A stretch of 64,000 nucleotides of DNA from Stappia sp. ES.058 (GTDB lineage Bacteria > Pseudomonadota > Alphaproteobacteria > Rhizobiales > Stappiaceae), in the NCBI RefSeq assembly GCF_900105595.1, contig NZ_LT629784.1:4383001-4447000 (forward strand). Reading direction: 5' to 3'. The translations under genes and the position numbers were made by a program. This document shows, in pieces, positions 38,752 to 48,486 of this stretch (position 1 is its first letter; each line of letters opens with the position of its first letter). Under the pieces are notes generated by a model. That model saw only the letters and a program-made list of their open reading frames with translations. It was not told the DNA's origin and made no database searches.

Positions 38752-39558
38752 TCAACCGGTGAAATACAGTCCCGCAAAGCCGGCCAGCCCCACGGCGATG
38801 CGCCACCACGCGAAGGCCGCGAAGCCGTGCTTGCTGACGAAGTCGAGCAGGCCGCGCACGACGAAGACCGCGGTGATGAAGGCGGCGACGAAGCCCACCC
38901 CGATCACGGCGGCATCGTCCATGGACAGGATGTTGCGGTTTTTGAAGAGATCGTAGGCGAAGGCACCCGCCATCGTCGGCATCGCCAGGAAGAACGAAAA
39001 TTCCGCCGCCGAGCGCTTGTCCGTTCCCATCAGGAGCGCGCCTGCGATGGTGGCTCCGGAGCGCGAAACGCCCGGCACCATGGCCAGCGTCTGGCAAAAG
39101 CCGATGGCGAGGCACAGCCACAGCGGGTAGTCCATCGCGTCATGGAAACGCGGCTTCAGCGGCATCTTGTCGATGGCGAGCAGGATCACGCCGCCAATGA
39201 CGAGCGTTGTGCAGATCAGCGCCGGCGATTCAAACAGAACCGTCTTGATGAAGCCATGCAGCATGACGCCGATGACCGCGGCCGGCAGAAAAGCGATAAA
39301 AACACCGGCGACGAAGCGCCGTGCCTGCGCCTGGTGCGGCAGGGCGACGGCGATCGCGATGAGCCGATGCGCATAGACGGTGAGGATCGCGAGGATCGCG
39401 CCGAGCTGGATCAGGACCTCGAATGTCTTGCCTGTGCTCTGGAATCCGATGAAATGTCCGAGCAACAGGATGTGTCCGGTCGAGGAGACGGGAATGAACT
39501 CCGTCAGGCCTTCGACGAGGCCGAGGATTAGCGCGCCAATGAGGGTTTCCGATTGCAT
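38752..39558 (-). CDS. uppP: undecaprenyl-diphosphatase (bacitracin resistance)
   Basis: Integral membrane phosphatase (268 aa) that recycles undecaprenyl pyrophosphate to the monophosphate lipid carrier for peptidoglycan and O-antigen synthesis. Signature regions are [20 protein letters not shown] at the N-terminus and [19 protein letters not shown]. About eight membrane segments are seen. The ATG at 39558 is preferred to a TTG two codons earlier. It is divergent from the GST-fold gene. Confidence 0.97.
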   Translation of the reverse strand: MQSETLIGALILGLVEGLTEFIPVSSTGHILLLGHFIGFQSTGKTFEVLIQLGAILAILTVYAHRLIAIAVALPHQAQARRFVAGVFIAFLPAAVIGVMLHGFIKTVLFESPALICTTLVIGGVILLAIDKMPLKPRFHDAMDYPLWLCLAIGFCQTLAMVPGVSRSGATIAGALLMGTDKRSAAEFSFFLAMPTMAGAFAYDLFKNRNILSMDDAAVIGVGFVAAFITAVFVVRGLLDFVSKHGFAAFAWWRIAVGLAGFAGLYFTG

Positions 39559-39702
39559 GGACAAGGGTCTCCGATCAGGTCCCGACGGGACGGAAATGCT
39601 GCGTTGTATCGCGCTGGCTGCGGGCGTATACGGGGGCGCGCCGGGGGGCGCCCGATGCGTTCTCGCATCGTTTGATTAACCCTAAGCAGTTACAATCCTG
39701 TT

Positions 39703-40395
39703 ATGCTGGTTCTCTATCGCCATCCCTTTTCCCCTGCATCGCGTTTTCTTCAGCTTGTGCTGAGTGAATACGGCGCGAAGGTGGAGCTCGTGACGGAACG
39801 CCCTTGGGAGCGCCGCCGCGATTTTCTGATGCTCAATCCGGCGGGAACGGTGCCGGTCCTGCGCGAAAACGACGGGCCGCCGGTGTCCGGCGCCTTCGCG
39901 ATCATGGAGTATCTCGATGAAACGCGCGGCTATGCGGTTGGCGACCGCCGGCTGATGCCCGATCATCCCGACGCGCGCGCGGAAACGCGTCGGCTGGTCG
40001 ATTGGGCTGTGAACAAGCTCGACGGCGATGTGGTCGGCCCCTTCGTGCGCGAGCGCATCTACAAGCAGGAGATGCCGTCTTCGATGGGTGGCGGGTCGCC
40101 GGATTCCGCAGTGTTGAGGGCTGCGCGCTCCAACATCGGACATCATTTGCGCTACTTTGGCTATCTCGCGGCGTCGCGGAACTGGCTTGCAGGCGAGCGA
40201 TTGAGTTTCGCCGATTTCGCAGTGGCCGCGGAATTGTCCTGTGCCGACTATCTGGGTGAGGTGCCATGGGCGGAGGAGGAAAACGTGAAGGCCTGGTACG
40301 CGCGGATCAAGTCGCGTCCAAGCTTTCGTCCGCTTCTGGCGGAAAAGATGCTGGGCATGCCGCCAGCCCCGAGCTACGCGGATCTCGACTTCTAG
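39703..40395 (+). CDS. fzlA: glutathione S-transferase-fold protein, FzlA-like
   Basis: A 230-aa GST-superfamily protein with an N-terminal thioredoxin-like domain (LYRHPFSPASRFLQLVLSEY, NPAGTVPVLRENDGPPVSG) and an all-helical C-terminal domain ending in a short proline-containing tail (MPPAPSYADLDF). In alphaproteobacteria the GST-like gene next to queG commonly encodes FzlA, which binds FtsZ and supports constriction, with its C-terminal tail needed for activity. The assignment rests on context and tail; an enzymatic GST is the alternative. Confidence 0.65.
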   Translation: MLVLYRHPFSPASRFLQLVLSEYGAKVELVTERPWERRRDFLMLNPAGTVPVLRENDGPPVSGAFAIMEYLDETRGYAVGDRRLMPDHPDARAETRRLVDWAVNKLDGDVVGPFVRERIYKQEMPSSMGGGSPDSAVLRAARSNIGHHLRYFGYLAASRNWLAGERLSFADFAVAAELSCADYLGEVPWAEEENVKAWYARIKSRPSFRPLLAEKMLGMPPAPSYADLDF

Positions 40396-40406
40396 AAACG
40401 CAGGTA

Positions 40407-41558
40407 TTGTCGGAAAAAGCCGCTGCGCGTGTGAAGACGAGCCTCTGCAAGAAGGCGGAGGAGCTCGGCTTCGACGCCTGCGCGATTGCCGAAGCCGATG
40501 CCATTCCCGAAGCGCCTGGGCGTCTCCGGCGATTTCTGGCGGATGGTCACCACGCGACGATGGACTGGATGGCGGAGACCGAAGAACGCCGTGGATTGCC
40601 ACGCGCGCTGTGGCCGCAGGCAAGCCGGATCATCACGCTCGCCATGACCTATGCCGGCGAAGGGGATCCGCTCGCCGCTCTGGATGAGCCCACGGCCGCC
40701 TCGATATCGGTCTATGCTCGCAACCGGGACTATCACGACCTTGTCAAGGGCCGGCTCAAGGAGCTTGCCCAGCATCTTCTCGCACAGGCCCGCCGGCAGG
40801 GCGTGGAGGGTATGGTCAAGGTCTTCGTCGACACCGCGCCGGTAATGGAAAAGCCGCTGGCGCAGGCGTCCGGTCTCGGCTGGCAGGGCAAACACACCAA
40901 TCTCGTGTCGCGCGATCTCGGCTCTTGGTTTTTCCTGGCCGAGATCTTCACCGACCTGCCGTTGCCGGTCGACGCGCCGGAGACGGATCATTGCGGTTCC
41001 TGCCGGGCCTGTCTGGATGTGTGTCCGACGCAGGCTTTCCCGACCGCCTACCGCCTCGATGCGCGCCGCTGTATCTCCTATCTCACGATCGAGCACAAAG
41101 GACCGATCCCCCATGAGTTTCGTGCGGCCATGGGGAACCGGATTTATGGCTGCGACGATTGCCTTGCCGCCTGTCCCTGGAACAAATTCGCGCAGACCGC
41201 GCGGGAGGCAAAGCTTCGGGCGCGCGAAGATCTTGTCGCCCCGCGACTGGCCGAGCTGCTCACGCTGGACGACGCGGGATTTCGCACCTTGTTCTCCGGG
41301 TCGCCGATCAAGCGGATCGGCCGCGACCGGTTCTTGCGCAATGTTCTGATCGCGGCGGGAAACTCTGGCGATCCCGCGTTGACGGAGCACATCGTCGCCT
41401 TGCTTGGCGACGGGAATGCTTTGGTCCGTGGTGCTGCCGTCTGGGCGCTTCGCCATCTCGTTCCGGCAGCGACCTTCAAGCGGCTGGCCGACCATCACGA
41501 ACAGCGGGAAACGGATGGTGATGTCCGAGCGGAGTGGGTTGCCGCTCAACGCCAGTAG
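40407..41558 (+). CDS. queG: epoxyqueuosine reductase
   Basis: Cobalamin- and Fe-S-dependent enzyme for the final step of queuosine synthesis in tRNA. It has about 383 aa. The cobalamin-binding N-terminal domain precedes two 4Fe-4S motifs, HCGSCRACLDVCPTQAF and GCDDCLAACPWNKFA, and a C-terminal HEAT-like segment (AAGNSGDPALTEHIVALLGD). I use the TTG at 40407, which fits the family length; frames extending into the preceding gene are unlikely. GTG at 40431 is a weaker alternative. Confidence 0.94.
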   Translation: MSEKAAARVKTSLCKKAEELGFDACAIAEADAIPEAPGRLRRFLADGHHATMDWMAETEERRGLPRALWPQASRIITLAMTYAGEGDPLAALDEPTAASISVYARNRDYHDLVKGRLKELAQHLLAQARRQGVEGMVKVFVDTAPVMEKPLAQASGLGWQGKHTNLVSRDLGSWFFLAEIFTDLPLPVDAPETDHCGSCRACLDVCPTQAFPTAYRLDARRCISYLTIEHKGPIPHEFRAAMGNRIYGCDDCLAACPWNKFAQTAREAKLRAREDLVAPRLAELLTLDDAGFRTLFSGSPIKRIGRDRFLRNVLIAAGNSGDPALTEHIVALLGDGNALVRGAAVWALRHLVPAATFKRLADHHEQRETDGDVRAEWVAAQRQ

Positions 41559-42745
41559 TCGGTGCCTTCCTTCTTGTATAGCCGCGCCAGCACCATCTTG
41601 TGCACTTCCGACGCGCCGTCGACCAGTCGTGCTGCACGTGCATAGCGGTAGATCCATTCGAGGATCGTGTCGGTGGAATAGCCGCGCGCACCATTGAGCT
41701 GGATCGCGGTATCGGCTGCCTGGTGCAGCGTGTCGGCAACATGGATCTTCGCCGAGGACACCTCCGCGCGGGCCTTGTCGCCCTGGTCAAGCATCCACGC
41801 GGCATGGAAGACCAGCAGGCGGCCGATCTGGATGTTGTGGGCCAGTTCGCCGAGCGCGAGCTGAACCGATTCCCGGTCGCCGAGCTTCGTGCCGAAGCCT
41901 TCGCGCTCGTTGACATAGGCCTGAGCGATCTCCATGCAGCGCTGGGCCAGCCCCAGCCAGCGCATGCAGTGGGTAAGCCGCGCCGGGCCGAGACGGGTCT
42001 GCGTCAACCGCAGGCCGTCGCCGATCTCCATCAACCGGTTCTCGTCCTTGATCTCCAGGCCGTCGAATTCCAGCTCGCAGACGCCGCCATGCTCGTCCGG
42101 GCCCATGTTGCCGATACGCCGAACGATCCGCCAGCCGGGTTGGTCGGCATGAAACAGGAAGCCTGTCAGGTGGCGCCGCTTTTCTTCCGGGTTCGGGTCG
42201 GTACGCGCCATCAGGATGAAGTGTTTCGCGACCGCCGCGCCGGAGATGTACCACTTGTGGCCAAAAATACGCCACGTATCGCCATGGCGCTCTGCACGGG
42301 TTCGGATCATGCCGGGGTCCGATCCGCCGCCCGGGTGCGGCTCCGTCATGGCGAAGGCGGAATTGGCCTCGCCGGCGGCGATCGGCTTCAGCCACCAGTT
42401 CTTTTGCGCCTGGGTTCCGACCGTTTCCAGCACCCGCATGTTGCCGTCGTCGGGCGCCGCGCAGTTGAAGCAGGACGGGCCGAAGATCGAACGGTTGGCC
42501 TCGGTGTAGAAGATGCTCTGTCCGACCATGGAAAGGCCGAGACCGCCATGGGTTTCCGGCAACTGCGGGTTCCACAGACCGGCGGCCCGCGCCTTCTTGC
42601 GGATGACGTCGCGCAGGTCCATGCGAATGTTTTCAAATTCGTTGTAGTTCGCAGGGTCACCTTCTAGCGGCTGGATGTGCTCGGCGACAAAGGCGCGCAC
42701 CCTGTCGCGCAGATCCGCGTGGCGGGGGTCGATAGAAAAATCCAT
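41546..42745 (-). CDS. acyl-CoA dehydrogenase family protein
   Basis: FAD-dependent dehydrogenase of about 399 aa introducing a double bond into an acyl-CoA. Motifs are FAMTEPHPGGGSDPGMIRT (FAD and substrate binding), WYISGAAVAKHFILMART, and the C-terminal AIQLNGARGYSTDTILEWIYR with GASEVHKMVLAR. Size and motifs fit the ACAD10/11-like group. It lies 11 bp downstream of an SDR gene on the same strand, so the two are probably co-transcribed. The 3' end overlaps queG by 13 bp, convergent. Confidence 0.92.
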   Translation of the reverse strand: MDFSIDPRHADLRDRVRAFVAEHIQPLEGDPANYNEFENIRMDLRDVIRKKARAAGLWNPQLPETHGGLGLSMVGQSIFYTEANRSIFGPSCFNCAAPDDGNMRVLETVGTQAQKNWWLKPIAAGEANSAFAMTEPHPGGGSDPGMIRTRAERHGDTWRIFGHKWYISGAAVAKHFILMARTDPNPEEKRRHLTGFLFHADQPGWRIVRRIGNMGPDEHGGVCELEFDGLEIKDENRLMEIGDGLRLTQTRLGPARLTHCMRWLGLAQRCMEIAQAYVNEREGFGTKLGDRESVQLALGELAHNIQIGRLLVFHAAWMLDQGDKARAEVSSAKIHVADTLHQAADTAIQLNGARGYSTDTILEWIYRYARAARLVDGASEVHKMVLARLYKKEGTDYWR

Positions 42746-42756
42746 GGATGCAGTCC

Positions 42757-43521
42757 TCAGGCGAGAAGGTGGCCGCCGTCGACGGGAATCGCCGCACCGG
42801 TCATGAAACACGAGGCATCGCTCGCCAGCAGCAGGAAGGGGCCGTCCAGATCCTTCAATCGGCCAATGCGGCGCATGGGGATGGCCTTGATCATCTCCTT
42901 GCCGGTTTGGGTGTCGAAGAAGCCCTGGTTGATTTCCGTTTCGAAGTAGCCCGGCTCCAGTGCGTTGACGCGGATGTTGTGACGGGCAAACTCCAGCGCC
43001 AGCGCCCGGGTCATCTGGACAACGCCTGCCTTCGAAACAGCATAGGATGCCGTTCCGACACTGACGAATTCGCCGAGAATGGATGCGATGTTGACGATGT
43101 TTCCGGGCGTCTCGGTCTCACGCCAGTGGCGCGCGGCGGCAACCGCCATCAGCCAGACCCCGCGCAGGTTGACCGACATGACAGCATCGAAGTCTTCCGC
43201 CGTTTGGTCGATTGCCAGCCCGTTTCTTACGGTTCCCGCATTGTTGACAAGCACGTCGAGACCGCCGAGCGCGCTGACCGCATCCCTGACACACGCGTGG
43301 ATCGCCGCGCCGTCGCTTACATCGAGGCCGATCGCCACTGCCTCCGGCGCACCCAGTTCCTTGAGAACGTCGACCAACGCTTCCAGCCGGTCCTTGCGCC
43401 GTGCGGCGACCGCGATCGACGCGCCGTTGCGTGCCGCGAGTTTGGCGAAATGCGCTCCCAGCCCGCTTGAACCCCCGGTGATCAGCAAACGCTGTCCCTT
43501 GAGCCCGGCTCCGAGATCCAT
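42757..43521 (-). CDS. short-chain dehydrogenase/reductase
   Basis: Classical SDR (254 aa) with the cofactor motif ITGGSSGLGAHFAKLAA, the NNAG motif at LVNNAGTVRNG, catalytic Ser and YxxxK in NIASILGEFVSVGTASYAVSK, and the C-terminal FMTGAAIPVDGGHLLA. Arg-rich AARRKDRLEAL after the second strand suggests NADP(H). It likely oxidises or reduces an intermediate connected with the downstream acyl-CoA dehydrogenase; the substrate is unknown. Confidence 0.92.
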   Translation of the reverse strand: MDLGAGLKGQRLLITGGSSGLGAHFAKLAARNGASIAVAARRKDRLEALVDVLKELGAPEAVAIGLDVSDGAAIHACVRDAVSALGGLDVLVNNAGTVRNGLAIDQTAEDFDAVMSVNLRGVWLMAVAAARHWRETETPGNIVNIASILGEFVSVGTASYAVSKAGVVQMTRALALEFARHNIRVNALEPGYFETEINQGFFDTQTGKEMIKAIPMRRIGRLKDLDGPFLLLASDASCFMTGAAIPVDGGHLLA

Positions 43522-43660
43522 GAAATGTTTTCCCTCTTCTCGTCCCGCCCGGCGCTCGCGCGTAATACGTCTGACAGTGCCGGGTCGTTGTTGTTGTCGG
43601 TGAAGAGACTAGCGCCGATCGCCGGGCGATTGAACCGGGCGTGTGGTCGCGGACCTTGTC

Positions 43661-44161
43661 TCAGGAGGTCAGGCGACCAAAGGTGTCGATCACGGCCTCA
43701 TAGGTCGGGCGCTTGAACGGGATGACGAGCCCCGCAAGCTCGGATGCCCGCGCCCATCGCCATTCGCAGAATTCCGGGTTGTGGCCGTCGGGCGGATTGA
43801 GGATGTCGATCTCTGCTTCCTGCCCCTCGAAGCGGAAGGCGAACCATTTCTGTGTTTGTCCCCTGTAGCGCATGGTGCGTCGGTTTTTGGTCACTTCCGG
43901 CGGGTAGTCGTAGGAGACCCAGTTCGGCGCCTCGGCGATCAGACTTGCCGAGCGGATGGAGGTTTCCTCGTAGAGTTCGCGCCGGGCCGCTTCCAGCGGC
44001 GTTTCGCCCCTGTCGACCCCGCCCTGCGGCATTTGCCAGGCGTGGGTCTCGTCCGCGCCGGTGTCCGGGTGACGTTTGCCGATCCAGACGCGGCCGGCTG
44101 GATTGAGCAACATGATGCCAACGCAGGGACGATAAAGCTTTTGGGGGGTACTACTGGACAT
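43661..44161 (-). CDS. rppH: RNA pyrophosphohydrolase (Nudix)
   Basis: Removes pyrophosphate from the 5' end of mRNAs, triggering decay, and hydrolyses dinucleoside polyphosphates (about 166 aa). The Nudix box is GGVDRGETPLEAARRELYEE. YRPCVGIMLLNPAGRVWIGK and HAWQMPQGG precede it. The ATG at 44161 has GGAG seven bases upstream; an ATG two codons earlier lacks this spacing. It ends the envC-ctpA-deacetylase series. Confidence 0.95.
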   Translation of the reverse strand: MSSSTPQKLYRPCVGIMLLNPAGRVWIGKRHPDTGADETHAWQMPQGGVDRGETPLEAARRELYEETSIRSASLIAEAPNWVSYDYPPEVTKNRRTMRYRGQTQKWFAFRFEGQEAEIDILNPPDGHNPEFCEWRWARASELAGLVIPFKRPTYEAVIDTFGRLTS

Positions 44162-44294
44162 GAACATGCTCCGGATCGGTCTCGGTCTCATGTTGTGTCG
44201 TAAAGCATTTTCCGATCGTGTGAAAACGTCGGCCGCCAGGGAAATGCACGGAGAGCAGGCAGGGTCTTGTCCGCCGGACCGGGCCGCGCGCTCT

Positions 44295-45476
44295 TCAGCG
44301 GGCCGTTCGGTCGATGGACGCGCTCACGGGGATCAGTTGGAGACCGCGTTCGTCCAGATCCTTCGACCATTGCGCGAGAAGTTCGACTGTCACGGGAAGC
44401 GCGGTCGCGATGCCCACAGCAACGCCTTGTGCACGGGCGGTGCCTTCAAGCTGCAGCAGTCGGGCGGTGATGTCCTTTGGGCGCGGGACGTCGTCAATGA
44501 CGAGATCCGAATGCGAAAACGGTGTGCGAAGACCGCTGGCCGTCGCCGTTGCAAGGCTTCGCGAGGACGAGCCGTCGTCGACGAACATCAGGCCCCGATC
44601 GGTAATCTCCGTCAGCAGCTTCTCCAGCGGCTCTTCCGCGGTGGTGAAGCGGGCGCCCATGTAGTTCATCACGCCAACATAGTTGGTCATTCTGCTGAGC
44701 AGCCAGGACAGGCGTTCGCCCATTTCGCGTGTGTTGTGGCTGACGAGCAACGTATGGGGCCCAGGGTCGTTGTCAGGGTAGTCGAATGGTTCCATCGGCA
44801 GTTGAAGAAGGAGTTCGTGGCCGTCGCGCCGGGCCCGCTGCATCCAGCGGTCGAGGCTGCCGCCATAGGGGGCGAAGGCCAGCGTAATCTCCGGCGGCAG
44901 TTCTTCGATCGCCGTTTGGGTGCCGGTTTGGGACAGGCCGAGGCCGCCGACGATGATCGCGATTTTGGGGATCGACGCGAATGACTGGCTGGCGGGCCTT
45001 GCGTAAACGTCGAGAGGGCGCAGGCCGCTGTCGGAGACCTTGGGCAGGGGGCCGTGCGGACCGGGTTCGGTAACCCTCGCATCGGCTCGAACCGACAGGC
45101 CGTTGGCAATGGCGCTGGCACCGTCGTCCGGACGGGATTCGGGAGCATCCGCGCCGGAAAGCGGCTTGGGCTCAAATCTGGGTCCGAGCGCCTGTTGGTC
45201 GGCGGCGTTTTCTGCAGTCGGATCCTGTGCGCCCTCCGGGAGGGATGGGCGAATCTCGACCACGCCGAAATCGCGCGAGGACAGGCCTTCCAGTGACCGT
45301 TCCAGTGGTACGGTTGCCGTCGGTTCCCCGCCGAGCGGGTCGTCGACGACGCCGATCCAGACAAGCCCTGTCGTAACCAGGACCGTCAGAAGGCTGGCGC
45401 CAATCAGTCCGAGGGGAAGATTGAAGTACTTGCGCTTGCCAAGCCCCAGCGGAGCCGACAGATCCTTCCCCGCCAT
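44295..45476 (-). CDS. divergent polysaccharide deacetylase family protein
   Basis: A 393-aa protein with one N-terminal membrane helix (about 20-42), a Pro/Ala/Asp-rich linker to about 165 and a C-terminal YibQ-type divergent polysaccharide deacetylase domain. Recognisable stretches are IAIIVGGLGLSQTGTQTAIE, LLLQLPMEPFDYPDNDPGPH and VGVMNYMGARFTTAE. Members are predicted periplasmic and lie with envC and ctpA, suggesting a role in envelope polymer processing. Catalytic activity is unproven. Confidence 0.9.
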   Translation of the reverse strand: MAGKDLSAPLGLGKRKYFNLPLGLIGASLLTVLVTTGLVWIGVVDDPLGGEPTATVPLERSLEGLSSRDFGVVEIRPSLPEGAQDPTAENAADQQALGPRFEPKPLSGADAPESRPDDGASAIANGLSVRADARVTEPGPHGPLPKVSDSGLRPLDVYARPASQSFASIPKIAIIVGGLGLSQTGTQTAIEELPPEITLAFAPYGGSLDRWMQRARRDGHELLLQLPMEPFDYPDNDPGPHTLLVSHNTREMGERLSWLLSRMTNYVGVMNYMGARFTTAEEPLEKLLTEITDRGLMFVDDGSSSRSLATATASGLRTPFSHSDLVIDDVPRPKDITARLLQLEGTARAQGVAVGIATALPVTVELLAQWSKDLDERGLQLIPVSASIDRTAR

Positions 45477-45553
45477 GGTACCTCATGTGTTGTGTTCGAC
45501 GGGCGTTCGCGGCGGCCACTCCCTACGGTCGCCGCGAACGGTCATTGGGTTTT

Positions 45554-46891
45554 TCAGTTCGGAATGCCGGCCTTCTGGTCGCCAACCGGTGGAAAGGCAC
45601 TGTTCACCTGAACGCCGTTGAGCAGATCCAGTGCGAAGTTGAGCTGTGCGTCGTCCTTCGGGTCCGGCGGCACGTAGGCCTGGCTCCCGGAGCCTTCCTC
45701 GTCTTCGCCTTCGCCCTTCAGATGGCCGCGAAGTCCGGCCTCGCCTTCGGTTTCGACCTTGCCGCGCAGCTCCTCGGGAAGCTCCTGAAGGAACTCGATG
45801 TCCGGCGTGATGCCCTTGGCCTGGATCGAGACGCCGGATGGCGTGTAGTACCGTGCGGTGGTCAGCCGGATTGCGCCGTTTGCGCCGAGCGGAACGATGG
45901 TCTGCACCGATCCCTTGCCGAAGGAGCGGGTGCCGAGGATCGTAGCCCTGCGATGATCCTGAAGGGCGCCAGCCACAATCTCGGACGCGGATGCCGAACC
46001 GCCGTTGATCAGCGCGATTACGGGATACCCGTCCGCGAGGTCGCCGGAGCGAGCATTGTAGCGCTGGGTTTCATTGGAATCGCGACCGCGTGTCGAAACG
46101 ATCTCGCCCTGCTTGAGGAAGCCGTCGGAAACCGCGATCGCCTGATCGAGAAGGCCGCCTGGGTTGTTGCGCAGGTCGAGCACGAAGCCCTTGAGCTTGT
46201 CCTCTCCGATCGTCTCCTTCAGCTCTTCGATGCTCGCCTGGACGCCGTCGAAGGTCTGCTCGCTGAACTGCGTGACGCGAACGTAGCCGATGTCGCCTTC
46301 CGCGCGATGGCGCACGGAGCGGATCCGGATGATGTCGCGCGTAATCGTTATGTTGAGCGGTTCGCTCACACCTTCGCGACGAACCGTCAGATCGATCCCG
46401 GTGTTGACCGGGCCGCGCATCTTCTCGACTGCTTCGGACAGTGTAAGTCCCTGGACCTGTTCGCCGTCGAGGTGGGTGATCAGGTCGCCCGCAAGCACCC
46501 CCGCCTGGAAGGCCGGTGTATCGTCGATCGGCGTGACGACCTTTACGAGGCCGTCTTCCATCGTGACCTCGATCCCAAGACCGCCGAATTCACCGCGGGT
46601 CTGCACCTGCATGTCCCGAAAGTGCTTGGGCGAGAGATAGCTCGAATGGGGGTCCAGCGAACTGAGCATGCCGTTGATCGCAGACTCGATCAAAGCCGCA
46701 TCATCCGGGGTCTCGACATAGTCGGAGCGAACACGCTCGAACACGTCGCCGAACAGGTTGAGTTGCCGGTACGTGTCAGAAGCGGCTGCATTCGCCACTC
46801 CACTCACGCGCACGGGCATCTGGGACAGGGCCGTGACAGTTGCGCCACCAATGAGCGCACCGACCAGCAACAGGGAAGCTTTCCGAATCAT
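45554..46891 (-). CDS. ctpA: carboxyl-terminal processing protease (S41)
   Basis: Periplasmic serine protease of about 445 aa. An N-terminal signal segment (MIRKASLLLVGALIGG) is followed by a PDZ domain with GGLGIEVTMEDGLVKVV and the protease core. The catalytic serine lies in INGGSASASEIVAGAL and the lysine in LGTRSFGKGSVQTI. The acidic C-terminal tail is variable. The ATG overlaps the envC stop by four bases. Such proteases trim peptidoglycan hydrolases and envelope proteins. Confidence 0.96.
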   Translation of the reverse strand: MIRKASLLLVGALIGGATVTALSQMPVRVSGVANAAASDTYRQLNLFGDVFERVRSDYVETPDDAALIESAINGMLSSLDPHSSYLSPKHFRDMQVQTRGEFGGLGIEVTMEDGLVKVVTPIDDTPAFQAGVLAGDLITHLDGEQVQGLTLSEAVEKMRGPVNTGIDLTVRREGVSEPLNITITRDIIRIRSVRHRAEGDIGYVRVTQFSEQTFDGVQASIEELKETIGEDKLKGFVLDLRNNPGGLLDQAIAVSDGFLKQGEIVSTRGRDSNETQRYNARSGDLADGYPVIALINGGSASASEIVAGALQDHRRATILGTRSFGKGSVQTIVPLGANGAIRLTTARYYTPSGVSIQAKGITPDIEFLQELPEELRGKVETEGEAGLRGHLKGEGEDEEGSGSQAYVPPDPKDDAQLNFALDLLNGVQVNSAFPPVGDQKAGIPN

Positions 46892-48264
46892 CCGCGAACC
46901 TTTTCGTCTTCGGGCCGAACCCACCACGGGGTGGGATCGATCGAAATGCCGTCTTTCCTAAACTCTACGTAGAGCACCGGCTGGGGTGCTGACAGGTCGA
47001 GTGTCGCGGCGCTGGCGACCCGGGTTTCGCCCATGGCTGCCACCGGCTCTCCCGCAAGCACGAATTGACCCTGCTCCACACTGGTTCGATCCATTCCGGC
47101 AAGGAGCACATGATATCCGTCGCCGGCGTTCAGGATCAAGACCTGACCGTAGGAGCGGAACGGCCCGGCATAGACGACCCAGCCGTCGACGGGTGCCACG
47201 ACCTGCGCACCGGTGCGTGTGGCAATCGAGCGTCCCCGGGTCTGTCCCCCGAAGCCGTCATCCATGCCGAAATCGCGCAAGGTCGTCCCGGTGACGGGAA
47301 GGTTCAGCTTTCCCTTGGCCTGCGCGAAGGAAATTGCCGGGGCAAGCCGCCCTGCATCGCTGAAGGGGTCTGCCGGAACCGTCTGTCCGTCACGCGCCTT
47401 GGTGGCGTTGCGGGCCGCCTCGGCGGCGGCGCGCGCACTGGCGATGTCTCGCTCCATGGTCGCGATCAGGTCCTTGAGGCTCTCGGCCTCGTTTGCCAGT
47501 TCCTCCGAACGGGACCGTTCTTTTGCAAGTTGCGCCTGCGTGGTCTCGCGTTCCTGCTTCTTGGAAGCGACAAGCAGTTCCACCCGGGCTTGTTCCTCGG
47601 TCAGGCGCCGTGCATCGGAGACCAGCCGGTCGCGCTCGGCAGCGCTGGATATGCGCAACTGGCGCAAGCTGGACAGGTCCCCGGCAAGTGCCTGGGCCTC
47701 GAGATGAATCTCGGGCATGACGGCGTTCAACAACAATGCGCTGCGCACGGCACCAAGCGCATCCTTCGGCCGGACGGCGAGCGCTGGCGGAGGGTGCTGG
47801 CCAATGCGCTGAAGCGCCGCCAGTACCTCGGACAGGACATCTTGACGTTCTGCCAATGATGCGCGCACCGCGTCCTCGTTTGTTCCAAGACGGCGCAACC
47901 TGTCTTCGGTCGCCGCCAGTTGCTCTTCGAGTTGCGTGACCCGTTGCGCCGTTCGCAACAGTTCCGCGTTGAGGGCTTTGCGGTCTCGCTCGATCGTACG
48001 GATCTCGCGGGCGATCGCGGCCTGTTTGTCCTCCGACAGCGTGAGATCCCGCGTCAGTGCGGAAAGCTCTTCTTCCCGCCGGGCCTTGCGTGTCGCAAGC
48101 GGTTGCTGTGCTGCGGACAATCCATCGGGATCCGTCGCTTCCCCGGCTCCCTCCTGCGCCGATGCATGCCCGGTGATCCCAGGCAAATTGCAAGGCGCGA
48201 GCGCGAGCCAAAGGGCAACGACCAGCGGTCCTGTCCGCAACATGATCGGCAGATACTTGCGCAT
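46888..48264 (-). CDS. envC: murein hydrolase activator EnvC
   Basis: Periplasmic regulator of amidases during cell separation (458 aa). It has an N-terminal signal peptide ending near ASAQEGAG, a long coiled coil (about 45-300, rich in Arg, Glu and Leu) and a C-terminal LytM/M23 domain with VVAPVDGWVVYAGPFRSYGQ and LNAGDGYHVLLAGMDR. The metal-binding residues of active M23 peptidases look incomplete, as in EnvC activators. It is coupled to ctpA by ATGA. Confidence 0.93.
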   Translation of the reverse strand: MRKYLPIMLRTGPLVVALWLALAPCNLPGITGHASAQEGAGEATDPDGLSAAQQPLATRKARREEELSALTRDLTLSEDKQAAIAREIRTIERDRKALNAELLRTAQRVTQLEEQLAATEDRLRRLGTNEDAVRASLAERQDVLSEVLAALQRIGQHPPPALAVRPKDALGAVRSALLLNAVMPEIHLEAQALAGDLSSLRQLRISSAAERDRLVSDARRLTEEQARVELLVASKKQERETTQAQLAKERSRSEELANEAESLKDLIATMERDIASARAAAEAARNATKARDGQTVPADPFSDAGRLAPAISFAQAKGKLNLPVTGTTLRDFGMDDGFGGQTRGRSIATRTGAQVVAPVDGWVVYAGPFRSYGQVLILNAGDGYHVLLAGMDRTSVEQGQFVLAGEPVAAMGETRVASAATLDLSAPQPVLYVEFRKDGISIDPTPWWVRPEDEKVRG

Positions 48265-48486
48265 TCACCACTCCGCCCGCTTTCGTGCGGCGGTCAAGCG
48301 CGGAGACCGCCAACAACGGGCATATCGTAACGGGGACCGAGACCGGTATTCCTCAAGGAACGAGAGTGCCTCAGTCTTCTTAACGAAACGTCAACCCTAA
48401 CGAATGGTAAACCGTTAATCCCTGCCAACTCCCCAAAAAAGCTAAATGACAAATAGGGCGGAATACGGGCAGGGACCGGACGCTTG